Numbered from the stretch's first letter, positions 27,920 to 37,122 are shown. The stretch: DNA of 64,000 nucleotides from Marinicauda pacifica (GCF_004793635.1 NZ_SRXV01000004.1:1-64000), one strand, 5' to 3'. Numbers and translations are program-made. Notes: generated by a model not told the origin, from the sequence alone.

Positions 27920-29377
27920 TCAGGACTCGGAGGCGCGGGCCGGCGTGCAAGGCTTGGTATAGAAGCCCATCGAATACCCGAGGTAGGACTGCAGCGTGCT
28001 CGTGGCGAGTGTGTCGAATGGACCGCGATAGGTGGCGACCGGCTTGAAACCCGCGCTCAGCAACATCGCCTCGTAGCGGCGCGTCCGCACGTGGTCCACC
28101 TGCGTGACCGCAAGATCGCCACATGCCGGCGGCGGCACAAGCAAGAGGGTCTCGCCGGTCGGACGCATCTGGAATTCTTCAAGCCCGTTGGCCTGGACAA
28201 AGGCGTCGCGCACATCGCCTTCATGATGGCCAGCCTGCGCGATCTGCATGGACCAGAAGAGTGCTGGCAAAACAAGAATGGTCAGCGCAAGCCCGGCCAG
28301 CGGCTTGGCGATGCGCCGCGCCAGGATCTGAAACGACAGCGCACTAGCGACGAACAAAAGCGGCATCGCATGCGCGAAATTGCGCTCGAAAAAGACAGTC
28401 TTGGTCGAGAAATATACGACAAGCAAAAGAAAGGGCGCCGCCAAACAGGCGATCGCCGTCCGCTCGCGCCTGTCGCCGAGGATGATGCCTGCACCGATCA
28501 GGAGGAACCAGGGCCAGTAGAGCTCGGCAAAAAAGCGGCAAATCCAAAAGAAATAGGTCAGCACCCATGGATCGGGATGCGAATGCGGCGGATGGGCGGA
28601 GTCGTACTGATTGGACAGTGCCGAGAGTCCGTTCAGGAAGACGTCGAAATTGAGGAGTGCGTAAGGTGCAGAGACGCCAAACCCCGCCGCGAGCCCGACC
28701 AACGCCACTGCGCCGGCGCATGCTGCGACCCTCCAACCCGGCCAGGATAAAAGGATCAGCGCAAGAATGCCGGCAACGCCGATAACCGGATAGGTGATCT
28801 TAACCGCTGCCCCGACCCCGAGAACGAATGAAACGAGGCCGACCCGGACGAGGAGGCCGAGCGAAAGCGAAGAGACCCAGAACGCCAGCCCGGTTACCAG
28901 ATAAAGCAAGCTCTCTGGACGAGCCATGAGCGCGTCATGAACGAAAGTCGGCGCCGCGATTATCGAAAATGCGAGCGCGCCATTGGCGAAATTTGAGAGG
29001 CAGTATCTCCTTGCCCCATCGATCAGCAGCACGACGGCAGTCAGTTGGTAGATAATGTTGGCGACGCGAAGCGCGGTGAGCCTCTCAGCATCGAAATTGT
29101 CACCAATATTGATACTGACGTGTGAGAGGATGTTGAAGAAATAGAAGTTATACTGATCGTAGCGAAAAAATTCCGGGAGGTCGGCATGACGCCAGTTCGG
29201 GTCGAGCTTGCCCAGAGCGGTCATCGATTGAGAAACCGCTAGCGGTATCAGCTCGTCCACGTTGATGATCAGGTCAGGCTGAAGGGGAAGCCGGAGCCAG
29301 ATCCCGAGACCGAACGCCGCCAGGGCGCAGAGTGCCACCAAGACGTATCTTTGAGACGGTAAAGCTCGCCGCGCCAT
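27920..29377 (-). CDS. GT-C fold membrane glycosyltransferase-like protein
   Basis: 485 aa, about 10-12 membrane helices. The first loop carries acidic residues (INVDELIPL, about 36-44) and FRYDQYNFYFF, as in ArnT/PMT-type GT-C enzymes that use polyprenyl-phosphate sugars; then RPESLLYL. A soluble tail of about 90 residues follows the last helix. Donor and acceptor are unknown. The gene faces ssrA head-on and is AT-richer than its surroundings, so acquisition at ssrA is possible. Confidence 0.7.
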   Translation of the reverse strand: MARRALPSQRYVLVALCALAAFGLGIWLRLPLQPDLIINVDELIPLAVSQSMTALGKLDPNWRHADLPEFFRYDQYNFYFFNILSHVSINIGDNFDAERLTALRVANIIYQLTAVVLLIDGARRYCLSNFANGALAFSIIAAPTFVHDALMARPESLLYLVTGLAFWVSSLSLGLLVRVGLVSFVLGVGAAVKITYPVIGVAGILALILLSWPGWRVAACAGAVALVGLAAGFGVSAPYALLNFDVFLNGLSALSNQYDSAHPPHSHPDPWVLTYFFWICRFFAELYWPWFLLIGAGIILGDRRERTAIACLAAPFLLLVVYFSTKTVFFERNFAHAMPLLFVASALSFQILARRIAKPLAGLALTILVLPALFWSMQIAQAGHHEGDVRDAFVQANGLEEFQMRPTGETLLLVPPPACGDLAVTQVDHVRTRRYEAMLLSAGFKPVATYRGPFDTLATSTLQSYLGYSMGFYTKPCTPARASES

Positions 29378-29708
29378 CCTGATGGTCCCGAATTACGACT
29401 GGAGATATCTCAATCCCGTCCACGACGCTCTCGCCTCTACGCGACTTCATCAGCGTATTCAATCGTCAGACGCCCCCCGGAGGAAAACAATCAGAGATAT
29501 GCATGGCATCGCCCCACCGCACCGGTCTTTCGCGAACCGGCGCGCCCGCCTATAGCGTCGTTTTCCTCGTTCTTCACATTTATCCACGCCAAGCCACAGA
29601 CCCTAATATCCCGACTTTACAAAGGACAAGAACCCTGGGCTGCAATCTGGAAAGGCCTGTTAACGATTTTATTTGACGTCACTGAATGCGTTCATCATTA
29701 TCCGTTTC
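29378..29708. other. Gene-free AT-richer stretch
   Basis: No supported gene. It separates two divergent genes (GT-C, minus; SpoIIAA-like, plus) and should hold both promoters; no clear -35/-10 pair was recognised. A short inverted motif ACCGGT...ACCGGC lies near 29520-29540. Confidence 0.4.
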
Positions 29709-30146
29709 ATGGAACCCTTGCACTTCATAGAATTCGACCCGGCGCGGAATTTTCTTCGGATATCGGTCTGTGGCGACCGGAGTCCCGAAGCCAGCGCGGC
29801 TTTGGTCGCGGACATGTACAAGGCGGCCGAGCGGTTCAAGACACGATCCTTTCTGATCGATCTGCGCGCTGCTCGGTATAACGGACCGGCGACAGAGCTT
29901 GTCGCCCGCTTTTCTACCATGGCTAACGGAAGCCGCCGTTGCCGGCTGGCGTTCCTTGTCCATTCGCCAAACGATCCGGCCGGCGTTTTGCTGAATCACG
30001 CCAATCGGGCCGCGTGGCACGACACGCTTTTGACAGCGAACCTGCAGACTGCCGAAACATTCCTCGCCAACCGGCAAACGCCGAGAGATCGCCTCCCTCT
30101 GCCGGCCAGCCGAACAACACGCATGGAAATCCCCCTCAATCTCTGA
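29709..30146 (+). CDS. SpoIIAA/STAS-like hypothetical protein
   Basis: 145 aa from the ATG at 29709 (a TTG at 29673 is in frame but less likely). The pattern of alternating strands and helices (NFLRISVCGD, SFLIDLRAARYNG, RLAFLVHS) resembles small orphan SpoIIAA/STAS-like proteins of alphaproteobacteria. There is no conserved phosphoserine site to point to and no anti-sigma partner nearby. Function unknown; a second protein of this type lies at 56601-56999. Confidence 0.55.
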   Translation: MEPLHFIEFDPARNFLRISVCGDRSPEASAALVADMYKAAERFKTRSFLIDLRAARYNGPATELVARFSTMANGSRRCRLAFLVHSPNDPAGVLLNHANRAAWHDTLLTANLQTAETFLANRQTPRDRLPLPASRTTRMEIPLNL

Positions 30147-30176
30147 CCCTGCGAGATTGGAAGCCTCCCCTCCCGG

Positions 30177-31610
30177 CTAGTTTCGGAGCGTCTGAATGTT
30201 CAGCGCCATCCCCCCGCGCGGCCGCAGCGTAACCTGCATCACCGGATAGACGTCATGGCCCTCGACCGGTGTGAAACCAAGTTTCGCGACCAGGGTCGAG
30301 AGGAAAATCGTCGCCTCCATCAACGCGAAATTGGCGCCGATGCATGCGCGCGGTCCGCCTCCGAACGCCATGAACTGATAGCGGTCTTTCGGACGCCGCT
30401 CCGGGCTGAACCGGTCCGGATCGAAATGATCGGGCTGGTCCCACAGCGTTTCGTGTCTGTGCAGAGCGTAGAATGCGAGCAGCGCAACATCGCCCTTCTT
30501 TACCGGATGGCCGCAAATCTCGGTCTCCGCAATGGCGCGCCGGCCCAGGATGGGCGCAGGCGGGTAAAGCCGCATCGCCTCCTCGATCACCTGACGCGAG
30601 AAGGTGAGACGCGGCAGGTCCGCAGCGCTGAGCGCCCGCCCATGTGCCATCGCTTCGGCGGCCTCGGCGCGTAGCCGCTTCTGGGTCGGCGCGTCGCTCG
30701 CGACCAGGTAGAGCGCCCAGGTCAATGCGATGGCCGTGGTCTCGTGGCCGGCAGCAATGAAGGTCATCACCGTATCGCGAATATCGCGGTCGGAGAGACC
30801 ATCGCCTGTCTCCGGGTCGCGCAACTCCAGCAGGAGCCCAAGCAGGTCATCCCCGGAATTGCCGCTCTCGCGACGCCGGCGGATCTGCGCCATCGCGGCC
30901 TTGCGAAAGACGTGACGCGCGCGCAGGGCGCGAGCCGACATCAGACGCGGTACCCACTCGGGCGCCGGCAACAGGTCGCTCATACGCAGCGTGCCGGTTT
31001 CGGCCAGGATCACCTCGATCGCGCTGCGAACGCGTACCCGGTCGAACTCCTGCGCATCGGAAAACAGCACCCGCTCGATCACGCTGAACGTGGCGTCGTT
31101 GAGCACGGCCTGAATTTCAACCGGCTGATCCTCGGCGGACAGACGAAGGGCGGTTGTTTCCGCCACCTCCGCCATGATCGGCGCGAAGCCTTCGATCCGG
31201 CGTCGAAGGAAAGCGGGCTGGAGGCTTTTGCGCTGGCGATGCCAGTTCTCGCCATGGGCCGTCAAAATGGCCTCGCCCAGGATCGGACGCAGCATGCGCA
31301 TGATGAGGGGTGATTTGCGCCAGGCCTCGTAATTGTCCAGCAGGATGGACTTCATCTCGGCGGGGCCGGAGACTTCGTGGATGGAGCGGCCAAAATGCGG
31401 GCCACTCAGCCGCGTCTGGCGGAATAGCGCCCCAGGCAGGATCGACATGGGATTTTCGCGCATCAGCCGTCCGGTCTCCACCAGTCCGACCAGACGCGTC
31501 AGAGGCTCACACGCGACCGGACGCAACAAGGGCTCGCCGTTTCGCCACGCATACGAGTCACCGGGCGGCGAAGAGCTCGCCTCGTCCAGACAACCAGTTT
31601 CCTCAACCAT
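30177..31610 (-). CDS. Cytochrome P450
   Basis: 477 aa. I-helix AGHETTA (about 280-286), ExxR in EEAMRLYPP, and heme loop FGGGPRACIGANFAL with the ligand cysteine near residue 422. All P450 landmarks are intact. The N-terminus lacks a membrane anchor, so it is probably soluble and needs a ferredoxin or similar donor, none of which is encoded close by. Substrate unknown. It is divergent from sspB. Confidence 0.93.
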   Translation of the reverse strand: MVEETGCLDEASSSPPGDSYAWRNGEPLLRPVACEPLTRLVGLVETGRLMRENPMSILPGALFRQTRLSGPHFGRSIHEVSGPAEMKSILLDNYEAWRKSPLIMRMLRPILGEAILTAHGENWHRQRKSLQPAFLRRRIEGFAPIMAEVAETTALRLSAEDQPVEIQAVLNDATFSVIERVLFSDAQEFDRVRVRSAIEVILAETGTLRMSDLLPAPEWVPRLMSARALRARHVFRKAAMAQIRRRRESGNSGDDLLGLLLELRDPETGDGLSDRDIRDTVMTFIAAGHETTAIALTWALYLVASDAPTQKRLRAEAAEAMAHGRALSAADLPRLTFSRQVIEEAMRLYPPAPILGRRAIAETEICGHPVKKGDVALLAFYALHRHETLWDQPDHFDPDRFSPERRPKDRYQFMAFGGGPRACIGANFALMEATIFLSTLVAKLGFTPVEGHDVYPVMQVTLRPRGGMALNIQTLRN

Positions 31611-31767
31611 GGATCACATTCCTGTATCTTTACACGCGAGCGTCGCGCGCAGACCTTAACTCTTGATCAACTTTCGCCGCCCTGCGCGCAGGCGCGGCGT
31701 GAACAGCGTTGCGAATTGACGCGGGCGCGGTGATGGATACTCTCGCCTTCAACTCGGGGAGGGATTT

Positions 31768-32223
31768 GTGACCAAGGATTTGATGGGGTACGGCAAGCTG
31801 GCGCAGGAGGCCCTGCGCGGGGTCGTTCGCGAAGCTGTTGCGCGCGCGGCAAGTCCCCAAGGCTTGCCGGGCAGCCATCATTTCTATGTCAGCTTCAAGA
31901 CAACCGATCCCGATTGCGACCTCGACGAGGCCCTGATCAAATCCTATCCCGACGAGATGACGATCGTTCTGGAGCATCAGTTCTGGGACCTGTCGGCTGA
32001 CGATGACGGCTTTGAGGTGACCTTGAAATTTGGGGGTGTGCCCAAATATCTCAAGGTGCCATGGCGCGCGGTCACGCGGTTTCACGATCCGGCGGTCAAT
32101 TTCCAGCTCTATTTCGAGTATGAATCGCCCGGGCCCCAGGACGAGAGCGACGGCAATCCGTCCGGTGAAGAGGGCGACGAGAATACTGTGGTCAGTCTCG
32201 ACGCCTTCCGGAAGAAAGATTGA
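31768..32223 (+). CDS. sspB: SspB, ClpXP specificity-enhancing factor (alpha type)
   Basis: 151 aa, GTG start with GGAGGG 4-5 bp upstream. The folded N-terminal part (HHFYVSFKTTDPDCDL, FGGVPKYLKVPWRAVTRFHDP) is the SspB domain that binds ssrA-tagged proteins. A flexible acidic linker leads to the C-terminal ClpX-docking tail VVSLDAFRKKD. It hands tmRNA-tagged proteins to ClpXP. ssrA itself lies about 4 kb upstream. It overlaps the thioesterase gene by 4 bp. Confidence 0.93.
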   Translation: MTKDLMGYGKLAQEALRGVVREAVARAASPQGLPGSHHFYVSFKTTDPDCDLDEALIKSYPDEMTIVLEHQFWDLSADDDGFEVTLKFGGVPKYLKVPWRAVTRFHDPAVNFQLYFEYESPGPQDESDGNPSGEEGDENTVVSLDAFRKKD

Positions 32224-32654
32224 AGGGCAATACGACAGAGCGGCTGCGCGCCTTGTTCTCCGACCCTGGACAATTGCCCGGGGTGACACGCCATTTCGGG
32301 TTCTCGCTGATCGATCTGGATGCCGAAGCAGGCTGGGTCGAAGCTCATTTCATCGCCCGCGACGAATTTCTCAATCCCAACGGATCGGTCCAGGGCGGCA
32401 TCGTGACCGGATTTCTGGATGAAGCCATGTCGCTGGCCGCCCTTATTGCCAGCGATCTTCAAATGGCCGTTCCCACGCTGGAGATGAAGACCAGCTTCCT
32501 GCGTCCCCTGTTCAAGGGCCGGTGCCGGGTGCGCGGCCAGGTCAAGCGGCTCGGGCGCAGCGTGGCCTTCACCGAAGGCGACCTGTTCGACGCCGATGAC
32601 CGGCTGTGCGCGAGCGCGACCGCGACCGCCGCACTCCGGCCTCTGGACACCTAG
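32220..32654 (+). CDS. PaaI-family (hotdog) thioesterase
   Basis: 144 aa, TTG start inside the sspB stop (TTGA overlap). Hotdog-fold signature with the acyl-CoA thioesterase core NPNGSVQGGIVTGFLDEAMSL, the catalytic-type acid in the helix, and a strand ending ATATAALRPL. It probably hydrolyses an acyl- or aryl-CoA. The MFS gene follows 6 bp later. Confidence 0.87.
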   Translation: MKGNTTERLRALFSDPGQLPGVTRHFGFSLIDLDAEAGWVEAHFIARDEFLNPNGSVQGGIVTGFLDEAMSLAALIASDLQMAVPTLEMKTSFLRPLFKGRCRVRGQVKRLGRSVAFTEGDLFDADDRLCASATATAALRPLDT

Positions 32655-32660
32655 CCGGCC

Positions 32661-33854
32661 GTGAAGGCGAAGAGCCTTGCGCTGATTGCCCTGTGCCAGG
32701 TCCTGGCCCTGTCCTCCTGGTTTGCCGGGGCCGCCGCCCTCCCCGCATTGCAGGCGGCTGCCGACCTTGGCCCTTTCGCCCGGGCCGCCCTGTCCAGCAG
32801 CGTTCAGATCGGTTTTGTCGCCGGAGCGCTTTTCAGCGCCGGTCTTGGATTGTCCGACCGGTTCGATCCGCGCCGCGTCTTCGCCGCGGGCGCGGGACTG
32901 GCCGCGCTGACGACCCTCGCCGTGATCGTCACGCCGCCCGGCAGCCTGGCCATGGCGGGCCTTCGCCTGATGACCGGAGCCTCCCTTGCGCTGGTCTATC
33001 CGGTCGGCATGAAACTCGCGGCGAGCTGGGCGAAAGGCGATGCGGGCCTCCTGATCGGCCTGCTGGTCGGTGCCCTCACGCTGGGCTCGGCCCTGCCCCA
33101 CCTGTTCGCGCTTAACGGCGCAGGTGTGAACTGGCGCACCCCGTTCGTGTGGGCCGCTGGATTGTCTGCGGTCTCGGCCGGGGCGATCGGGTTATGCCAA
33201 GCCGGACCAGCCTTCGTTCGCGCCACGGCGTTCCATCCGCGCGCCTTCGTTCTGGCGATCCGGCGCCGCGATCTGCGCTACGCCAATCTCGGCTATCTCG
33301 GACATATGTGGGAGCTCTACGCTTTCTGGGCCTGGGCGGGCGCATTCCTGCTGGCCTATTTCCAGACCCGCGCCCTTCCCGCCGGCGCGATCGGGGGACT
33401 GACCTTCGCCATCGTCGCGTCCGGGGCTCTGGGCGCGCTGGGCGCAGGCTGGCTCGCCGACCGGGTCGGACGGACACCGGTTGCGGCGGGCGCAATGCTC
33501 GTCAGCGGCTCGTGCGCCCTGCTGACGGGCCTGGCGTGGCCACTAGGTCCCGCGGTGATGGTCACGCTGCTTCTGGTCTACGGCGTCAGCGTCATTGCCG
33601 ACTCCGCGCAGTTTTCAGCCGCGATCGCCGAGCTCGCTCCGCGCGACCTGGCCGGCTCACTTCTGACCTTGCAGACCGCGCTGGGCTTTGCGCTGACCGC
33701 TGTCAGCGTTCAGGCCTTGCCCTACTGGGTCGGTGTGACCGGTTGGCAGTTCGCCTTCGCGCCGCTGGCAATCGGTCCGGCGATTGGCGTCTGGGCGATG
33801 CTTCGCCTTCGCAGCCATCCCAATGCCAGCCAGCTCGCCGGCGGACGCGGCTAG
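32661..33854 (+). CDS. MFS transporter
   Basis: 397 aa with a GTG start, about 12 helices. N-terminal LALSSWFAGAAALPAL and the second half GWLADRVGRTPVAAGAML give the MFS loop motif. Substrate unknown. It is the last gene of the sspB-thioesterase run. Its TAG stop shares the four bases CTAG (33851-33854) with the stop of the convergent zntB-like gene. Confidence 0.85.
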   Translation: MKAKSLALIALCQVLALSSWFAGAAALPALQAAADLGPFARAALSSSVQIGFVAGALFSAGLGLSDRFDPRRVFAAGAGLAALTTLAVIVTPPGSLAMAGLRLMTGASLALVYPVGMKLAASWAKGDAGLLIGLLVGALTLGSALPHLFALNGAGVNWRTPFVWAAGLSAVSAGAIGLCQAGPAFVRATAFHPRAFVLAIRRRDLRYANLGYLGHMWELYAFWAWAGAFLLAYFQTRALPAGAIGGLTFAIVASGALGALGAGWLADRVGRTPVAAGAMLVSGSCALLTGLAWPLGPAVMVTLLLVYGVSVIADSAQFSAAIAELAPRDLAGSLLTLQTALGFALTAVSVQALPYWVGVTGWQFAFAPLAIGPAIGVWAMLRLRSHPNASQLAGGRG

Positions 33855-34852
33855 AGCAGCTTCAACCGCTTGAACAGCCAGACCTCCACCCCGCCGGCAA
33901 GCACGATGAGCCCGGTCACAACGGCGAACGCCCAGGGCGTCTGGGCGCCGGGTATGCCTCCGACATTGATGCCGAGAAGCCCGGTCAGCAGGCTGAGCGG
34001 CAGGAAGATCGCAGCCACGACCGACAAGAGCAGCGTGTAGCGGTTCATCTGCTCGGCCCGGCGCTCAAGCAGTTGATCGTGCACGATGGCCGCGCGTTCG
34101 CGCACGGCCTCGAGTTCTTCCAGCACACGCGTGGTGCGGTCGCCCGCCTCGCGAATCCTGGACCGGTCGCGATCGTCCAGCCAGGCGAGGTCCTCAATGG
34201 CCAGCGTGGTCAGTGCGTCGCGCTGAGGCCCGATGAAGCGGCGCAGGATGATTGCCTGGTGGCGAATATCGGCCAGCTCCGCGCGCGGCTCTGCGGTCGT
34301 TTCAGGGGCATTGATCTGGTCTTCCAGCTCGTCGATACGTTCATGGAGCTCGGCAACCGTGGGCTCCATGCGATCGGCGAGGCGCAAGGCCAGCTTGGCG
34401 ATGAGATCGCCGGGGCTGACGGGGGCCACGCCGCGTTCGATCGCGTCGAACACGTCGACAATCGCGAAGAGCGGACGAAGCCAGACGCCGACAACGCGCT
34501 GTCCGTCGATCCAGAACCGGACCGAAATCATGTCCTCGACCTCGGCACCTTCGTGCAGATTGACTCCGCGCAGATTAACTATGGCACCCTGGCCATGGAC
34601 CGTGCAGCGCGGCCGCGTGTCCTTGGCCAGGAGGGCCTGAACCACGAAGCTGTCCAGACCGCTTTCTTCCTCCAGCCAGGCCCGTGTGCGTTCGTCATCG
34701 CGCTGGAAGTGAAGCCAGACAAAGCTCTGACCAGGCCCGGCCTCGCGCGGGTCCGGAGCATCGGGCTCGGGAATCTCGGCGAGACTCGCATTCTCGCCGG
34801 AACCTTTTCCGTCCAGAAGGAAGACACGTACAGGATCGATGATCAGAGCCAC
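33851..34852 (-). CDS. zntB: CorA/ZntB family metal transporter
   Basis: 333 aa, GTG start. A large cytoplasmic domain precedes two C-terminal helices with the pore signature GIN in GLLGINVGGIPG (about 294-305). The VGGIPG extension, in place of YGMN-type CorA tails, fits the ZntB branch (zinc or other divalent cations). It follows the RusA-like gene by 7 bp and probably shares its transcript. Confidence 0.87.
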   Translation of the reverse strand: MALIIDPVRVFLLDGKGSGENASLAEIPEPDAPDPREAGPGQSFVWLHFQRDDERTRAWLEEESGLDSFVVQALLAKDTRPRCTVHGQGAIVNLRGVNLHEGAEVEDMISVRFWIDGQRVVGVWLRPLFAIVDVFDAIERGVAPVSPGDLIAKLALRLADRMEPTVAELHERIDELEDQINAPETTAEPRAELADIRHQAIILRRFIGPQRDALTTLAIEDLAWLDDRDRSRIREAGDRTTRVLEELEAVRERAAIVHDQLLERRAEQMNRYTLLLSVVAAIFLPLSLLTGLLGINVGGIPGAQTPWAFAVVTGLIVLAGGVEVWLFKRLKLL

Positions 34853-34859
34853 GGCGCGG

Positions 34860-35201
34860 CTAGTGCGTGGTCTCTGGCAGGATCGGGCGGGCCCGCACCT
34901 TCACCCGGGCGCGCTCGCCTTCCACTTTCTCCACCAGCAGGCGTTCCACCTGGCTGTCATCGTGGAACACCACGCCAGTCAGCGCGTCGAGCACGGACAT
35001 GGCGACACTGTCGACGTCCTCGGTCGGGCTCCCCGGCGTGCGCTCGATGATGATGGTGACCTCGTAAGGACCCCATTTGGGCCTGACTCGCTTGAACTCA
35101 GTCCGGAAGAAATCGCCGATCAGCGACTTGAAGCGGCGCGACTGGGTCGTGACTGCGTCCACCCGCAGATGAAGGGAATCTCGAACATTGGCAGGTTGCA
35201 C
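34860..35201 (-). CDS. RusA-like Holliday-junction endonuclease family protein
   Basis: 113 aa with GTG start and strong Shine-Dalgarno GGGAGAGG. The middle part EDVDSVAMSVLDALTG and FHDDSQVERLLVEKV matches the RusA core in which two aspartates (here EDVD) and the later DD bind metal. The lysine four residues after the second Asp in E. coli RusA is Met here and the N-terminal PPSxNxxY motif is absent. RusA genes usually sit in prophages; none is present. Function is uncertain, with zntB downstream. Confidence 0.6.
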   Translation of the reverse strand: MQPANVRDSLHLRVDAVTTQSRRFKSLIGDFFRTEFKRVRPKWGPYEVTIIIERTPGSPTEDVDSVAMSVLDALTGVVFHDDSQVERLLVEKVEGERARVKVRARPILPETTH

Positions 35202-35559
35202 GCTACCTCTCCCGACCCGGCACAGGGTCTGCGATGTCTATTCGGTCGGTCAGACATAAAGCTTCAATCCGCGCCGAATCATTAATCATAGTGTCGGCGC
35301 GTCAACGACTTTCTGCAAGACTCACCGCCCTTTGAGCCGGGCCGGCATTCAGTCGAATGCTAATCCTCCACGATTCCGGGGCCGGTTCCGGGATGCGTGC
35401 GAGCGGTCCAGAACCCGAGGCTCGCAGGGCACGCTGCGGATCTCGAGTATCTACCCGGTTCAAGGTCTTGCGCCGCGTAGCATGCTGCGTTCATAAACCG
35501 GACGAAATTTCAGCGCCTTTTCAAGCGGCGCCGCCCTCTCGCCCAAAGGAGTCTGTATC
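35202..35559. other. Gene-free region upstream of fumC
   Basis: Divergent promoter space between the RusA-like gene (minus) and fumC (plus). No ORF or RNA was recognised. An AAAGGAG Shine-Dalgarno is present just before the fumC start (35545-35551). Confidence 0.5.
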
Positions 35560-36951
35560 ATGACGAAGATGCGTACCGAGACCGACAGCTTCGGCCCGCT
35601 GGACGTCCCCGCCGACAAGCTGTGGGGCGCCCAGACCGCGCGCTCCTTGAACAATTTCAAGATCGGCGGCCAGACCATGCCGGCGCCGCTTGTCCACGCG
35701 CTCGGCGCGGTCAAGCATTGTGCAGCGAAGGCGAACATGGCGCTCGACAATCTGGAGCCGGAACTGGGCAATGCCATCGCCGAAGCCGCGCGTGAGGTCT
35801 TCGACGGCAAGCTTGACGATCATTTCCCTCTGGTCGTCTGGCAGACCGGCTCGGGTACGCAGTCGAACATGAATTCCAACGAGGTCATCGCGAACCGGGC
35901 CATCCAGATACTGGGCGGCGAGGTCGGCTCCAAAGACCCGGTTCATCCCAACGACCATGTGAACCGCTCGCAATCCTCGAACGACACCTTCCCGACAGCG
36001 ATGCATATCGCGGCGGCGCGCCAGATCGTCGACCGCCTCGTGCCTGCTCTGAAAACGTTGCGCGGGGCATTGCAGGAGAAAGCCGACGCCTTTGCAGACA
36101 TCATCAAGATCGGGCGCACCCATCTGATGGACGCCACACCCCTGACGCTTGGCCAGGAATTTTCCGGCTATGTGGCGATGGTCGACAACTCGATCCGCCG
36201 GGTCGAGGCCACGCTGCCCGCGCTGTGCGAACTCGCCCAGGGCGGAACCGCGGTGGGAACGGGGCTGAACGCCAAGCCCGGATTTGCCGAAGCCTTCGCC
36301 AAGGAAGTCGCCACTCTGACCGGCCTACCATTCAAGACGGCCCCGAACAAGTTCGAGGCGCTGGCCACAAAGGATGCGATGGTCGAGGCGCATGGCGCTC
36401 TGAACTCGACCGCCGTGTCCCTGTTCAAGATCGCCAATGATATCCGCCTGCTCGGCTCCGGCCCGCGCTGCGGCATCGGCGAACTGGCCCTGCCGGCCAA
36501 CGAACCTGGCTCGTCCATCATGCCCGGCAAGGTGAACCCGACCCAGAACGAGGCCATGACCATGGTCTGTACCCAGGTGATGGGGAACAACGCCGCGGTC
36601 AGCTTTGCCGGCAGCCAGGGTCAATTCGAGCTGAACGTCTTCAAGCCGGTCATCATCTACAATGTGCTGACGTCCATTCGCCTGCTCGCAGACGCGTCGG
36701 AGAGCTTCACGGAAAATTGCGTCAAGGGGATCGAGGCGAACGAGGACCGCATCGCGGACCTGCTGGAGCAGTCGCTCATGCTGGTGACCGCCCTCGCCCC
36801 CAAGATCGGCTATGACAACGCGACCGAGGTCGCCAAGACGGCACACAAGAACGGAACCACGCTTCGCGAGGAAGCCATCCGCCTCGGCTTCGTGACCGAA
36901 ACGGAATTTGACGAGGTTGTGCGCCCCGAGAAAATGATCGGCCCCAAATAA
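35560..36951 (+). CDS. fumC: Fumarate hydratase, class II
   Basis: 463 aa. Opens with [21 protein letters not shown]; substrate-binding [11 protein letters not shown] and the superfamily signature [17 protein letters not shown] (about 317-333) are intact. This oxygen-stable, iron-free enzyme interconverts fumarate and malate in the TCA cycle. Monocistronic, closed by a strong terminator at 36985. Confidence 0.97.
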   Translation: MTKMRTETDSFGPLDVPADKLWGAQTARSLNNFKIGGQTMPAPLVHALGAVKHCAAKANMALDNLEPELGNAIAEAAREVFDGKLDDHFPLVVWQTGSGTQSNMNSNEVIANRAIQILGGEVGSKDPVHPNDHVNRSQSSNDTFPTAMHIAAARQIVDRLVPALKTLRGALQEKADAFADIIKIGRTHLMDATPLTLGQEFSGYVAMVDNSIRRVEATLPALCELAQGGTAVGTGLNAKPGFAEAFAKEVATLTGLPFKTAPNKFEALATKDAMVEAHGALNSTAVSLFKIANDIRLLGSGPRCGIGELALPANEPGSSIMPGKVNPTQNEAMTMVCTQVMGNNAAVSFAGSQGQFELNVFKPVIIYNVLTSIRLLADASESFTENCVKGIEANEDRIADLLEQSLMLVTALAPKIGYDNATEVAKTAHKNGTTLREEAIRLGFVTETEFDEVVRPEKMIGPK

Positions 36952-36984
36952 TCGCCGAACGCGAATTTATTATAACCTGAAAGA

Positions 36985-37013
36985 AACGGGCGCCCAGGTG
37001 GGCGCCCGTTTCT
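36985..37013 (+). terminator. Terminator after fumC
   Basis: AACGGGCGCCC pairs with GGGCGCCCGTT around AGGT; TTTCTCGTTT follows. A perfect 11-bp stem. Confidence 0.9.
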
Positions 37014-37110
37014 CGTTTAATTCCAGATCGCTACCGGAAAGAGCTTCCACCATCGCCGCCGAGCAACAACGGAAAGCCGACGTTAACCCACTTTGTTATA
37101 TCAAATATAT

Positions 37111-37122
37111 TGAACGCGTTCA
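37111..37122. promoter_or_regulatory. Perfect 12-bp palindrome upstream of a chemoreceptor gene
   Basis: TGAACGCGTTCA lies about 110 bp before the start codon at 37232, just after the A/T-rich stretch ATATCAAATATAT. It could be an operator for a dimeric regulator; no regulator is assigned. Confidence 0.4.

Noticed and set aside
27702-28124. 140-residue minus-strand frame across the end of the GT-C gene
   Set aside because: Overlaps the GT-C gene in another frame; composition is that of a shadow.
37083-37105. TTAACCC...TGTT as a possible CtrA site (TTAA-N7-TTAA)
   Set aside because: The second half-site is missing; no good match to the consensus.
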